This document shows positions 26,154-33,470 of a stretch of 64,000 nucleotides of DNA, one piece after another. The stretch's first letter is position 1; each line of letters starts with the position of its first letter. The translations under genes were made by a program, and so were the position numbers. Under the pieces are notes generated by a model. It saw nothing but the letters and a program-made list of their open reading frames with translations, ran no database searches and was not told where the DNA came from. The DNA is from Lysinibacillus fusiformis. GTDB lineage: Bacteria > Bacillota > Bacilli > Bacillales_A > Planococcaceae. The stretch is taken from contig NZ_CP070490.1 of NCBI RefSeq assembly GCF_016925635.1, positions 1,736,001 through 1,800,000 of the forward strand. Direction: 5' to 3'.

Positions 26154-26672
26154 TTATTGCGTTATTACAACATATGTCTTGCCCTGACAAATTCTTTTTT
26201 CTGCGAACCCAATACTCATAGATGAGCGTTCCTCAAAATTCAATTTCCAAAGTTGTGTCAATTGGTTTACACAATTAGAGCTATATACGATGGATTGGTT
26301 ATGCCCCTTTAATACATGTGCAGATTGGTCAGCAATATCACAAGGCGTTAAAATTAGCATTTTTAACTCTTTATTAATAGCTAATGTAATGACATCTGGA
26401 TTTTCCAATATAGCAAGAACCTTTTTAGATAGGGTCACTCGTTTACCACTTTCACTATTCACTATATTTAGTGCTGCTGAAGTTCTTTCTGATTGAACAA
26501 ACTCTACACCCTCAAGGAAATTTTCATCCCCCATTTCATTTCCAAATTCTTCTTCAAACATATCCATCTTACTTTGATTGTCTGGTAATCTCTCTTCTAA
26601 TTCCTCATCCAAAAATTGTTTCGTTTCTTTTTTTAAAGTTCCTAACTTTCTAGGCAAGGGCTTCTTAATCAT
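26154..26672 (-). CDS. Unknown 172-residue protein upstream of the helicase
   Basis: ATG behind GGAGTG. The N-terminal third is charged and acidic (EELEERLPDNQSKMDMFEEE). The C-terminal part (about 65-172) is globular with beta-rich hydrophobic alternation (VTLSKKVLAILENPDVITLA). No family recognised and no membrane segment. It is the first gene of the helicase-recombinase run and follows an AT-rich stretch with short repeats. By position it could be a replication accessory or DNA-binding protein, which is inference only. Confidence 0.55.
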   Translation of the reverse strand: MIKKPLPRKLGTLKKETKQFLDEELEERLPDNQSKMDMFEEEFGNEMGDENFLEGVEFVQSERTSAALNIVNSESGKRVTLSKKVLAILENPDVITLAINKELKMLILTPCDIADQSAHVLKGHNQSIVYSSNCVNQLTQLWKLNFEERSSMSIGFAEKRICQGKTYVVITQ

Positions 26673-26699
26673 GTTAAAATCACTCCATTCATTGAATTA

Positions 26700-27100
26700 A
26701 GATCTGAATTTCCTTCAGGTCGAAGAGTTAAATTCTTAATGGTTTTTGTAATTCAAATCTTGAAAGTAATAGTACCAAATTCCGATTAAGTTTGCTGAGC
26801 ATATAGATATACACAAAAAGTATTTTTATCTCACTTTCATTTAAAAACGGTTTAAAAAATCATTTTTTTATCATTTTATGTTTTCTCGGGAAAGTACGAA
26901 ACACTTATCTATAATCAGCAATGCTTGGGAAGGTACGATTCTCCTTTACTCCCGAGGACACCGTTTTTACATATATTACAAAAAATAAATTACTTAATGC
27001 TTATTTTCACTTATTCAATCAACGTTGATGAGAAATACGTTATATTTAATAAACGGTTTAATTCTAATTACTCCTATGTACCTTTATAGTTATTCGCAAA
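26700..27100. other. AT-rich, repeat-bearing intergenic region; candidate cassette origin
   Basis: No gene is visible. Two direct repeats gggaaagtacga (from 26889) and gggaaggtacga (from 26927), an inverted echo ctcccgagg (26949-26957), and two copies of aaacggttta (near 26846 and 27051) lie in very AT-rich DNA upstream of the helicase run. This is the arrangement expected of an origin opened by an initiator/helicase, but nothing proves it. Confidence 0.35.
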
Positions 27101-27105
27101 AAAAG

Positions 27106-27128
27106 AATAATGTTCATAGTGAACATTA
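27106..27128 (-). terminator. Terminator after small membrane ORFs
   Basis: Stem taatgttca / tgaacatta with a short loop. On the minus strand it is followed by TTCTTTTTTT. It closes the run from DUF1643 to the small membrane ORFs. Confidence 0.75.
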
Positions 27129-27151
27129 CTCTTCTACTATTTCCAGCATCA

Positions 27152-27232
27152 TTACAATTTATCTTTTAAAATTACCTCAACGAGGATGACTGAAAAAATC
27201 CCTATACATGTACCGACCACAAAATAATACAA
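27152..27232 (-). CDS. 26-residue membrane microprotein
   Basis: TTG start with GGAG 7 nt upstream, one base after the stop of the 37-residue ORF. The product MYYFVVGTCIGIFSVILVEV plus six residues is one membrane helix with a lysine-rich end. The coupled position and a terminator just downstream support translation. Function unknown. Confidence 0.4.
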   Translation of the reverse strand: MYYFVVGTCIGIFSVILVEVILKDKL

Positions 27233-27233
27233 A

Positions 27234-27347
27234 TTACTTCTCCTCTCTTTGTTTGCGACTTAGCATCACTAAAATGGATATTCCAAAAAATACTCCTTGC
27301 TTGAATAATTCAATTGTATATTGATTTTTCTTTTTACAATCAGCCAT
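27234..27347 (-). CDS. 37-residue membrane microprotein
   Basis: ATG preceded by GGTGAGAGG. The product has a charged N-terminus (MADCKKKNQY), one hydrophobic segment (GVFFGISILVML) and a charged C-terminus (RKQREEK). It forms a tight pair with the following 26-residue ORF. Possible toxin or holin-like peptide or membrane anchor, but no homologue is recognised. Confidence 0.45.
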   Translation of the reverse strand: MADCKKKNQYTIELFKQGVFFGISILVMLSRKQREEK

Positions 27348-27495
27348 CCTCTCACCTTCTTTCAGTAAAATCTAACTCATAAAAATAAGCCTAGTGTATA
27401 ACATACATAGACTCTGCTCTGAAACATCTATTAAAATTTTTAAATTACATAAAATTAGATGAAAACTTGTTTCTTAATACAAAGTTATTTCTCTT

Positions 27496-27786
27496 TCAGG
27501 AGTTAAAATTTGGAACTAATTTATCATTTACTAGCCAAACTTCATATAAACTTTCACTTCCTGTTTCTATTAGCATTAATGTAAAGTAGTTCCCTTCTAC
27601 ATCTGTATAGTTGGCACTATGACAGAGAATTGGTGCTGGTACAAAGGCAATCATATAAGGTGGTACAAGTTCCTCATCTATTTCCTCATGAGTAAAGCTC
27701 ATTGTTTCATAGCCTACTTCATGAAGTGGGATTTTCTTTCCTAGTTTTCTCTCCAATACTTCTGTCAATCGTTGGATTGCTTCCAC
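27496..27786 (-). CDS. Small acidic protein, possibly SAUGI/DUF950-like
   Basis: The start is taken at the GTG at 27786 (AAGGAGG 9 nt upstream), giving about 96 residues. A TTG at 27792 is possible. Acidic motif HEEIDEELVPPYM, then PILCHSANYTDVEGNYF, then VWLVNDKLVPNF. The spacing of acidic, tyrosine and C-terminal hydrophobic parts recalls SAUGI, the uracil-DNA-glycosylase inhibitor carried near ccr in SCC. Similarity is weak by eye. Its neighbours (RadC, DUF1643) are the usual SAUGI neighbours. Confidence 0.45.
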   Translation of the reverse strand: MEAIQRLTEVLERKLGKKIPLHEVGYETMSFTHEEIDEELVPPYMIAFVPAPILCHSANYTDVEGNYFTLMLIETGSESLYEVWLVNDKLVPNFNS

Positions 27787-27869
27787 TTTCAATAACCTCC
27801 TTATTTTTATGAACATAAAAAGCCCTAACATCCATTTCAGATGTTAGAGCCTATTTATCATTTAAAGCT

Positions 27870-28325
27870 TTATTCCTTTTCAAAATAACCACTCTCCTTC
27901 ATTGAAACATAGCTATCATCACCCAGCACAATATGGTCGAGCATATCAACTCCAACAACTAAACCTGCCTCTACTAAACGTTTGGTAACAGCAATATCCT
28001 CTTGGCTTGGTGTTGGGTCGCCTGATGGATGTGGATGACAGCAGATGATGGAAGCAGCATTGCTTAAGATAGCTGTTTTCAGCACTTCTCTAGGATGAAC
28101 GATGGAGAGATTCAAGCTTCCTATGTGTGCAATCGTGATGTTTGTTGGCTGATTTTTCACATCAAGACACATGACTACAAAATACTCTCGATCTACCTCG
28201 CCTAAAAAGTTCTTGAACAATTCGTAGCAATCTTGTGGACTACGAATGCGACGATTTTTGTACAACATGCTTGCTTCTTTCACTAATTTAACAGATACGA
28301 TGTCTATTCGTTTTGATGGTTGCAT
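27870..28325 (-). CDS. RadC-like JAB-domain protein
   Basis: A 151-residue protein with the JAMM metal motif CCHPHPSGDPTPSQED and the upstream IAHIGSLNLSIVHPREVLK. It lacks the N-terminal HhH part of chromosomal RadC, as do the short RadC proteins of mobile elements and SCC. The biochemical role of the family is not settled and a DNA-repair link is disputed. ATG with AGGAGG upstream. It follows DUF1643 and precedes the SAUGI-like gene. Confidence 0.85.
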   Translation of the reverse strand: MQPSKRIDIVSVKLVKEASMLYKNRRIRSPQDCYELFKNFLGEVDREYFVVMCLDVKNQPTNITIAHIGSLNLSIVHPREVLKTAILSNAASIICCHPHPSGDPTPSQEDIAVTKRLVEAGLVVGVDMLDHIVLGDDSYVSMKESGYFEKE

Positions 28326-28386
28326 ATGTTTTCCTCCTAAAAGTAATCGTAGAAATAATATATGTTCATATTTTTAATTGAATCGT

Positions 28387-28908
28387 TTAGTTATCTTGTT
28401 TTACAGGTGGAATTTCATAAGGAACTAACTTCCATTCATTTTTCACCGCTGGATAAAGAGGATGAAAGCCACGTCTCCCTTTAGGGCATTCTATTTGGAG
28501 AATATTTGCCTTCTTATCAAGTAAAATAGCCACAATCATATTCAGTCGCTTTTGAGCTTCTTTGTTCGTTTCAATTCCTGTCCCAACTGCAATAATGACA
28601 TCATCTACCTTTGTAACTTCTTCTTGAACACACTTCAAATTTTCAGTAGCAGATTCGTTTGTATCCTCGCCTTCAAGAGACGGAAATAAATTCATAATAA
28701 TAACTGAACCGTAATCTAATTTAGCAAGATTGTTAATGACATACATCGTTGTTTGGTCTTGAACTATTTCATCTGTCTGACCTGCATTTTTCATCAAGAT
28801 AAGTGCTTTTCTCTTATTCTTGTCCCACTCTTTCCTAACAACATACTTATTTTTCATTTCGTCATCAAAAGTGACCTCAGTTTTAATTATACTTTTAATT
28901 ATTTTCAA
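28387..28908 (-). CDS. DUF1643 protein
   Basis: The start is placed at the TTG at 28908, behind AAGGAG, because the first in-frame TTG (28941) lies inside the terminator of the upstream gene. About 173 residues with the DUF1643 patterns RKEWDKNKRKALILMKNAG, SVIIMNLFP and CPKGRRGFHPLYP. Function of the family is unknown. It is one of the conserved genes accompanying ccr in staphylococcal cassettes. Confidence 0.8.
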   Translation of the reverse strand: MKIIKSIIKTEVTFDDEMKNKYVVRKEWDKNKRKALILMKNAGQTDEIVQDQTTMYVINNLAKLDYGSVIIMNLFPSLEGEDTNESATENLKCVQEEVTKVDDVIIAVGTGIETNKEAQKRLNMIVAILLDKKANILQIECPKGRRGFHPLYPAVKNEWKLVPYEIPPVKQDN

Positions 28909-28935
28909 TGTTTTGCGCTCCTTGGAATCGAAAAA

Positions 28936-28964
28936 ACTCAAATACCTTTTCTGGTATTTGAGTC
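28936..28964 (-). terminator. Terminator of the D12 methylase gene
   Basis: Stem actcaaatacc / ggtatttgagt followed on the minus strand by TTTTTT. It lies 25 nt after the methylase stop and separates it from DUF1643. Confidence 0.8.
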
Positions 28965-28988
28965 TGATTATAGTTTATTATAATATTT

Positions 28989-29897
28989 TCAATCTATCTC
29001 CAAAGTCAGTTGCTTTGGTGATGATGAATATTGAATTTTCTTTAATTTATTTTCACTTATTTTTACATCTTTAGATATATACAAAGCCTCTATAGTCTGT
29101 TCTGGATTTCCTGTTAATGTTGATTGTGAAGATGTGCCTGCATTTAAGTTAATTCTTCTTAAATTTAAATAATCAGGCAAAGAGCTCCCATATATTTTAT
29201 TACCTGTACTTCCATCAAATGAAATTATATATGGAATATTTCTTTCATTTAGGTCTTCTAAAGCTTCAATAAATTTCTCAAAATCTAATCCTCGAATATA
29301 GCGTTTACTTGAACCTTTTGTACCTTGATAAGGTGGGTCCATATATATTAAATCAGAATTTTGGGTATCTCTTAATACCTCGACATAATCTAAACTAGTT
29401 ACTGTAATTTTTTTTTGCAATAACGCTGCATAACCTTGAATATCGTTAGCCATTTTATTCGGATTTTTGCCCTTTCTCCTATTATCAGGACCTTGATTAA
29501 ACTCTCCCCTTTCATTATATCTTACAGCATTTTTAACACACCTAGCTAACAGATATAATAACATTTCTGGTTCATGAGTATTATTAAACTCGCTTCTAAT
29601 AAAATTATAGTGCTCTTTTGAATCTCCTTCTAACTGACCATTCCAAATATACTCATATCTTCGGATTACCTCATTTGGATTGGATGCCATTTTACTTAAT
29701 AATTTAGCCAAAGGCTCATTAATATCATTCAACCAATAATGATTACCTATTTTTTGATCCGCACATGCTATTGAAATAGCGGCTGAACCTGCAAATGGCT
29801 CTACAATTCGTTCAACATTATTGGGGATACATTCTAAAATATACTTTGCCAAGTTCCTTTTACTACCTTGATAAGGAATTGGGTGTGGAATTGCCAT
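28989..29897 (-). CDS. D12-class adenine-specific DNA methyltransferase
   Basis: A 302-residue protein: motif X HPIPYQGSKRNLAKYI, the SAM-binding motif I VEPFAGSAAISIA, and the catalytic motif IV YMDPPYQGT. It methylates N6 of adenine in a short target. ATG behind AGGAGAGG. It is divergent from an HNH nuclease gene 115 nt away, so the two probably form a type II restriction-modification pair. Its target sequence cannot be predicted from sequence alone. Confidence 0.9.
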   Translation of the reverse strand: MAIPHPIPYQGSKRNLAKYILECIPNNVERIVEPFAGSAAISIACADQKIGNHYWLNDINEPLAKLLSKMASNPNEVIRRYEYIWNGQLEGDSKEHYNFIRSEFNNTHEPEMLLYLLARCVKNAVRYNERGEFNQGPDNRRKGKNPNKMANDIQGYAALLQKKITVTSLDYVEVLRDTQNSDLIYMDPPYQGTKGSSKRYIRGLDFEKFIEALEDLNERNIPYIISFDGSTGNKIYGSSLPDYLNLRRINLNAGTSSQSTLTGNPEQTIEALYISKDVKISENKLKKIQYSSSPKQLTLEID

Positions 29898-30012
29898 GAA
29901 AACCTCTCCTTTAATTAGTCTAAATTATATCATGCACTTAACTAACGCTCAAAGCTTAAACAGCTACTATTTGAATGGTATTATTATCTATATAGGATGA
30001 GGGGGAATATTC

Positions 30013-30762
30013 TTGGAAGAATCATTAGATTACTATATCAATAGAGAAATACCAAATGAAATCGAAGAATTAATAAAACAACTTAAAAGTAAACGTGCAT
30101 TAATTGTTGTTAATCACATAAAAGAACATGGCTATGTTACTAATGAAGATTTACTTGATGTTTACGGTTATGGTCATGGACCTAGAGCGGTAAAAGATGC
30201 TAAAGACCGAGGAATTCCAATTAAAACTTTATCTATTAAATCTCCAAAAACAGGTCGAACTATAGCTGCATATGTTTTTGATGATATTACTAAGATAAGA
30301 AATGGTATTTTAGAAGGTAGAAAACCCTTAGATAAAAGGATTAAAGAAGAACTTTCTGAAATTCATGGTGAAAAATGTTATATCTGTACAGAGCCTTACG
30401 AAATTAGGTATCTGCAAGCAGACCATAAAATTCCTTACGATGTTGTTGGTGAAAATTCCTCATACGAATATGAGTTAGATAAATATATGCTTCTTTGTCG
30501 TTCTTGCAATAGAGCAAAAAGTTGGTCGTGTGAATATTGTGAAAACTTTTTGAACTCGAAAGATGAGAATATTTGTAAATCATGCTATTGGGCTTCTCCT
30601 GATTCATATAATCATATTGCAATGAAAAATGAAAAAAGGTTAGAATTGGTATTCTCAGACAACGAAATAGCTGTTTATGAAATTTTCGCTTATCAAGCTA
30701 AACGAAATAATATATCCATTCCTGAATTAATAAAAGAAATTTTAAAAAGGTCAGTAGAATAA
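30013..30762 (+). CDS. HNH endonuclease, probable restriction enzyme
   Basis: A 249-residue protein with a TTG start behind GGGGGA. The N-terminal DNA-binding-like region (about 20-105) is followed by an HNH core (about 120-175): CYICTEPYE, ADHKIPYDVVG and LLCRSCNRAKS. A second zinc finger follows (CEYCENF ... CKSCYW). Divergent from the D12 methylase, which suggests the cutting partner of a type II system. The target site is unknown. Confidence 0.8.
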   Translation: MEESLDYYINREIPNEIEELIKQLKSKRALIVVNHIKEHGYVTNEDLLDVYGYGHGPRAVKDAKDRGIPIKTLSIKSPKTGRTIAAYVFDDITKIRNGILEGRKPLDKRIKEELSEIHGEKCYICTEPYEIRYLQADHKIPYDVVGENSSYEYELDKYMLLCRSCNRAKSWSCEYCENFLNSKDENICKSCYWASPDSYNHIAMKNEKRLELVFSDNEIAVYEIFAYQAKRNNISIPELIKEILKRSVE

Positions 30763-30776
30763 ACTCTACTGACCTT
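30748..30776. terminator. Bidirectional terminator between HNH and DUF262 genes
   Basis: Inverted repeat aggtcagtaga / tctactgacct overlaps the HNH stop codon, between convergent genes. Confidence 0.75.
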
Positions 30777-30809
30777 AATACCCTATCTAAATGATGCTAC
30801 TAAATATAT

Positions 30810-32381
30810 TTATTTTATAAGCTTATTTACTTCCTCTAATAATATTTTACTTCTTTGTTCTATAAAATCTTCATATGTTAAATCAAAAGTATCACTTGGA
30901 CAAATTGCAGATTCTAATACCACATCTGGTTTTTCAATTAACTTTTTATACTCTTTTGGATCTAAATCCTTTATTTGATTATTATCAGATTTTGATAAGA
31001 AGCAGAAATTAGCTAATTTATTAATATCAGACTTATCAACCCCTAATCTTTCCAAATGTTTTTGAGGGAAGATATGATGAAACTCTGTTTTATATCCTAC
31101 TCTTAATTTTCTTTGCAAATCTATTGGACTTCCCGAAATAAAAGATTTTGGATTTTGATTAGCTAGTAATGCTATAAATACTTTTGTTGTAATAGTATTT
31201 ACATTGAACTTATTATCGAAGTATTCGGAATTAAATTTGTATTTGAAGTTGAACACATTTGCATTTTCATCTTCTCTTAACTTTTCCATATCTTCTATAT
31301 CTTTAGGAATTTTGGTATCAATTGCATTGGAATAGTGTTTTGAAAATCCTACTTTCCAAAACCATTTTACCAACTTTTCACGTTGCTTATTTGTATAGGA
31401 ATCTCCCATTGCTCTATGTGTAGCAAAAAATTTAGTCAATGGAATTAACATAGAGGGATAAGGTAAATATTTTATATTGAATACTTTTAATTCATCTTTT
31501 AAAAATTGAATACTAGATTTAATTCCATTTTCTATCTCTGAAAATTTTTCCCTAACATCTTGCCCATTTAAATCTATGATAGAGTCTGTACTAGATTTAT
31601 TAAGTAATACACTTGTACAACATTTTAGCAACAAATCAACATGTGATGAGTTATTACCGTCTAAACCAAATTCCTCTAATTCATCAGCTAGTTCTGTAAA
31701 TTTCTCTTGTAATACAAAATCCTCACTCCAACTCCATGCAGCTAATAACTGATAGTGGTCTAAATCCGTTCCCGCTGTATTTACCCTTTCAAATACCATA
31801 GAAACTAATTTCATATCATCTGTTTTCATTTTCTCTACAGGAATAACCTTAGTAGATAATTTTCTCATTACTTTATCTAATTTATCAGCCTTTTCATCTG
31901 TCAGCTCTCTAGTAGCTCTTCGATATTCAACTGAGTCCATTATTTTATATACGGGAAAATATCGTTCTAAGTTTACCTCTTCTTCCTTTAAAGGTATAAA
32001 CAAACTTTTAGTATCTTCTAGGGACCCTTCCATATCAAAATAAATATCAATCCACTCTGGATTTTCAGCTGCTAAAATATCTCTATTAAATAGAGCACAT
32101 AAAGAAGTTAGTCTTTGTTGCCCATCTAAAACATATTGATAAGTTTGCATTCCATTTAATTCAGGAGAATCAAAACTCCCCACTTTTTTATCATATTTTA
32201 AGAGGTTTGAGGTTTCCCAGAATAATACATTACCGATAGGAAAGCCTTTATATAAACTGTCATATAACAAACCTACTTGTTCGGCAGTCCAAACAAATCC
32301 TCGTTGAAATGCTGGAATTCTTACGGTTCCCTTTTTTACCTGGCTATATAAATCTTCAATTGTAATATTACTTTGTTCCAA
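30810..32381 (-). CDS. DUF262/HNH protein, GmrSD-like type IV restriction enzyme
   Basis: About 523 residues from the TTG at 32381 (AAGGTGGGG upstream). The N-terminal DUF262 has IPAFQRGFVWTAEQV and the signature YVLDGQQRLTSLCALF, which binds nucleotide. The C-terminal HNH/DUF1524-like nuclease has EFHHIFPQKHL and ANFCFLSKSDNNQI. GmrSD and related proteins cut modified phage DNA. It is the last cassette gene, 99 nt from the right att repeat. Confidence 0.8.
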   Translation of the reverse strand: MEQSNITIEDLYSQVKKGTVRIPAFQRGFVWTAEQVGLLYDSLYKGFPIGNVLFWETSNLLKYDKKVGSFDSPELNGMQTYQYVLDGQQRLTSLCALFNRDILAAENPEWIDIYFDMEGSLEDTKSLFIPLKEEEVNLERYFPVYKIMDSVEYRRATRELTDEKADKLDKVMRKLSTKVIPVEKMKTDDMKLVSMVFERVNTAGTDLDHYQLLAAWSWSEDFVLQEKFTELADELEEFGLDGNNSSHVDLLLKCCTSVLLNKSSTDSIIDLNGQDVREKFSEIENGIKSSIQFLKDELKVFNIKYLPYPSMLIPLTKFFATHRAMGDSYTNKQREKLVKWFWKVGFSKHYSNAIDTKIPKDIEDMEKLREDENANVFNFKYKFNSEYFDNKFNVNTITTKVFIALLANQNPKSFISGSPIDLQRKLRVGYKTEFHHIFPQKHLERLGVDKSDINKLANFCFLSKSDNNQIKDLDPKEYKKLIEKPDVVLESAICPSDTFDLTYEDFIEQRSKILLEEVNKLIK

Positions 32382-32439
32382 AATAAACCCCACCTTCCAT
32401 GTTAAATTATAACATATGAAGGCTTTGAATTTTATTATA

Positions 32440-32469
32440 AATTCCTAACTATGTTACTATTTAGGAATT
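32440..32469. terminator. Hairpin downstream of rlmH inside the cassette
   Basis: Stem aattcctaa / ttaggaatt lies 23 nt past the rlmH stop, on the cassette side. The trailing sequence is A/T-rich but lacks a clean T-run. It may replace the original rlmH terminator. Confidence 0.4.
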
Positions 32470-32480
32470 CAACAATATTG

Positions 32481-32512
32481 AAAAACCTCACTTACTTATG
32501 ATACGGTTCACC
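32481..32512. repeat. Right attachment repeat (attR-like) at rlmH 3' end
   Basis: On the rlmH strand it includes GAACCGTATCATAAGTAAG, i.e. the codons EPYHK and stop. It is the direct-repeat partner of 18820-18851. The cassette leaves rlmH intact because the repeat rebuilds its end. Confidence 0.85.
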
Positions 32513-32971
32513 CTTCATAATCCTAAAACTACGATAAATCTGCTCGACTAGCACGAGCTTCATGAGCTGGTGAGGAAGTGTCATCTTACCAAAAGATTGC
32601 TGCTCATCTGCACGCTTTAACACATCATCATGCAGACCGAGGGAGCCGCCGATGACGAAGGCGATTTTGCTTTTGCCGTAGGTCATGAGAGATTCGATAT
32701 CAGCTGCCATTTGTTCGGAGGTTTTCATTTTGCCGTTGATGGCTAGGGCGATTACGTAGGCATCTGGACTGATTTTCGCTAGGATGCGTTCTCCCTCTTT
32801 TTTCTTGACGATGTCCATTTCAGCTTCACTTAGTTGTTCAGGTGCCTTTTCGTCTGGCACTTCAATCAAATCCATTTTTGCATAGCCGCCAAGACGTTTT
32901 ACGTACTCATCGATCCCCATTTTTAAGTACTTTTCTTTTAGTTTGCCGACTGATACAATCGTTATATTCAC
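32492..32971 (-). CDS. rlmH: 23S rRNA pseudouridine-1915 N3-methyltransferase
   Basis: A 159-residue SPOUT methyltransferase, full family length. SAM-binding knot: [18 protein letters not shown] and [19 protein letters not shown]. The C-terminus GEPYHK lies in the cassette att repeat. It methylates helix 69 of 23S rRNA. GTG start with AAGGTGG upstream, a site that also forms a near-perfect DnaA box. It is the staphylococcal orfX homologue. Confidence 0.96.
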   Translation of the reverse strand: MNITIVSVGKLKEKYLKMGIDEYVKRLGGYAKMDLIEVPDEKAPEQLSEAEMDIVKKKEGERILAKISPDAYVIALAINGKMKTSEQMAADIESLMTYGKSKIAFVIGGSLGLHDDVLKRADEQQSFGKMTLPHQLMKLVLVEQIYRSFRIMKGEPYHK

Positions 32972-32974
32972 ACG

Positions 32975-33391
32975 TTATCCACCTTTACAATTCATTTACA
33001 AACAAATTATCCACAAAAGTTATCAACATATCCACATGTCACTTCTATATATTGTGTAAAGTTATTTACTTGATACAATATATTCTGCTGGCTGTTCACA
33101 GTAGCTACACTTTGTGGATAACTTTTCACCCTCTTCGATTTTATCCATAATTGGGAACACTTTTTGCTCTGCTACAAACATGTCTAAAGCGTGATTTATA
33201 TGGCTTTCACAGCTGTATTTTTCCATTTTTTGATGTCTCCTTATTTTCCGAAATTTCCACAAACTTATTCACAAATCAGTCTATGTTATCCACAATCTAT
33301 TGTAACAAAGGAATGGCATGTATGGAAGAAGCGCCTTTTACTCACGATTTCCTGTGTAGTATTAGTATTCACAATTTTCTAGTTATCCACA
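32975..33391. promoter_or_regulatory. DnaA-box cluster upstream of rlmH
   Basis: Four perfect TTATCCACA boxes (33007-33015, 33113-33121 on the minus strand, 33286-33294, 33383-33391) and four with one mismatch (32975, 33020, 33028, 33265) fall within 420 bp. B. subtilis has a DnaA-bound cluster at yydA, its rlmH. It may influence initiation control or local transcription. Confidence 0.8.
33062..33226 (-). CDS. CxxH/CxxC small protein
   Basis: The start is the ATG at 33226, behind AAGGAG, giving 54 residues. Contains CESHINHALD and CSYCEQPAEYIV, a likely zinc-binding pair characteristic of the CxxH/CxxC family that sits between htrA and rlmH in Bacillales. Function unknown. The gene lies within the DnaA-box cluster. 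Confidence 0.8.
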   Translation of the reverse strand: MEKYSCESHINHALDMFVAEQKVFPIMDKIEEGEKLSTKCSYCEQPAEYIVSSK

Positions 33392-33429
33392 ATATTTCAT
33401 AAAAGTATTTTCTCCATCCTCACAAAAAA

Positions 33430-33459
33430 GCGATGGAGATTGATTAAATCTCCACCGCT
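33430..33459 (-). terminator. Terminator of htrA
   Basis: Stem gcgatggagatt / aatctccaccgc. On the minus strand it is followed by TTTTTTG. Confidence 0.8.
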
Positions 33460-33470
33460 CTTCATATTCT

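Larger units (their letters stand above)
18820..32512. mobile_element. SCC-like cassette inserted at the 3' end of rlmH
   Basis: The bounds are 32-bp direct repeats containing the last codons of rlmH with the core TATCATAA. That is where staphylococcal cassette chromosomes insert. Content agrees: a Ccr-like large serine recombinase, a DUF927 helicase like Cch, DUF1643, a RadC-like gene and a possible SAUGI-like gene. The ends carry defence genes (mrr remnant left; HNH/D12 pair and DUF262 right). No methicillin or metal resistance gene is present. A tyrosine recombinase is an extra not typical of SCC. Exact crossover points within the repeats are not known. Confidence 0.8.

Noticed and set aside
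26883..26896. Noc-site-like ttttctcgggaaag in the cassette
   Set aside because: Three mismatches to the consensus. It is better explained as part of the local direct repeats.
18820..32512. Prophage interpretation of the 13.7-kb element
   Set aside because: No capsid, terminase, portal, tail or lysis genes are present, and the att site and gene set fit SCC better.
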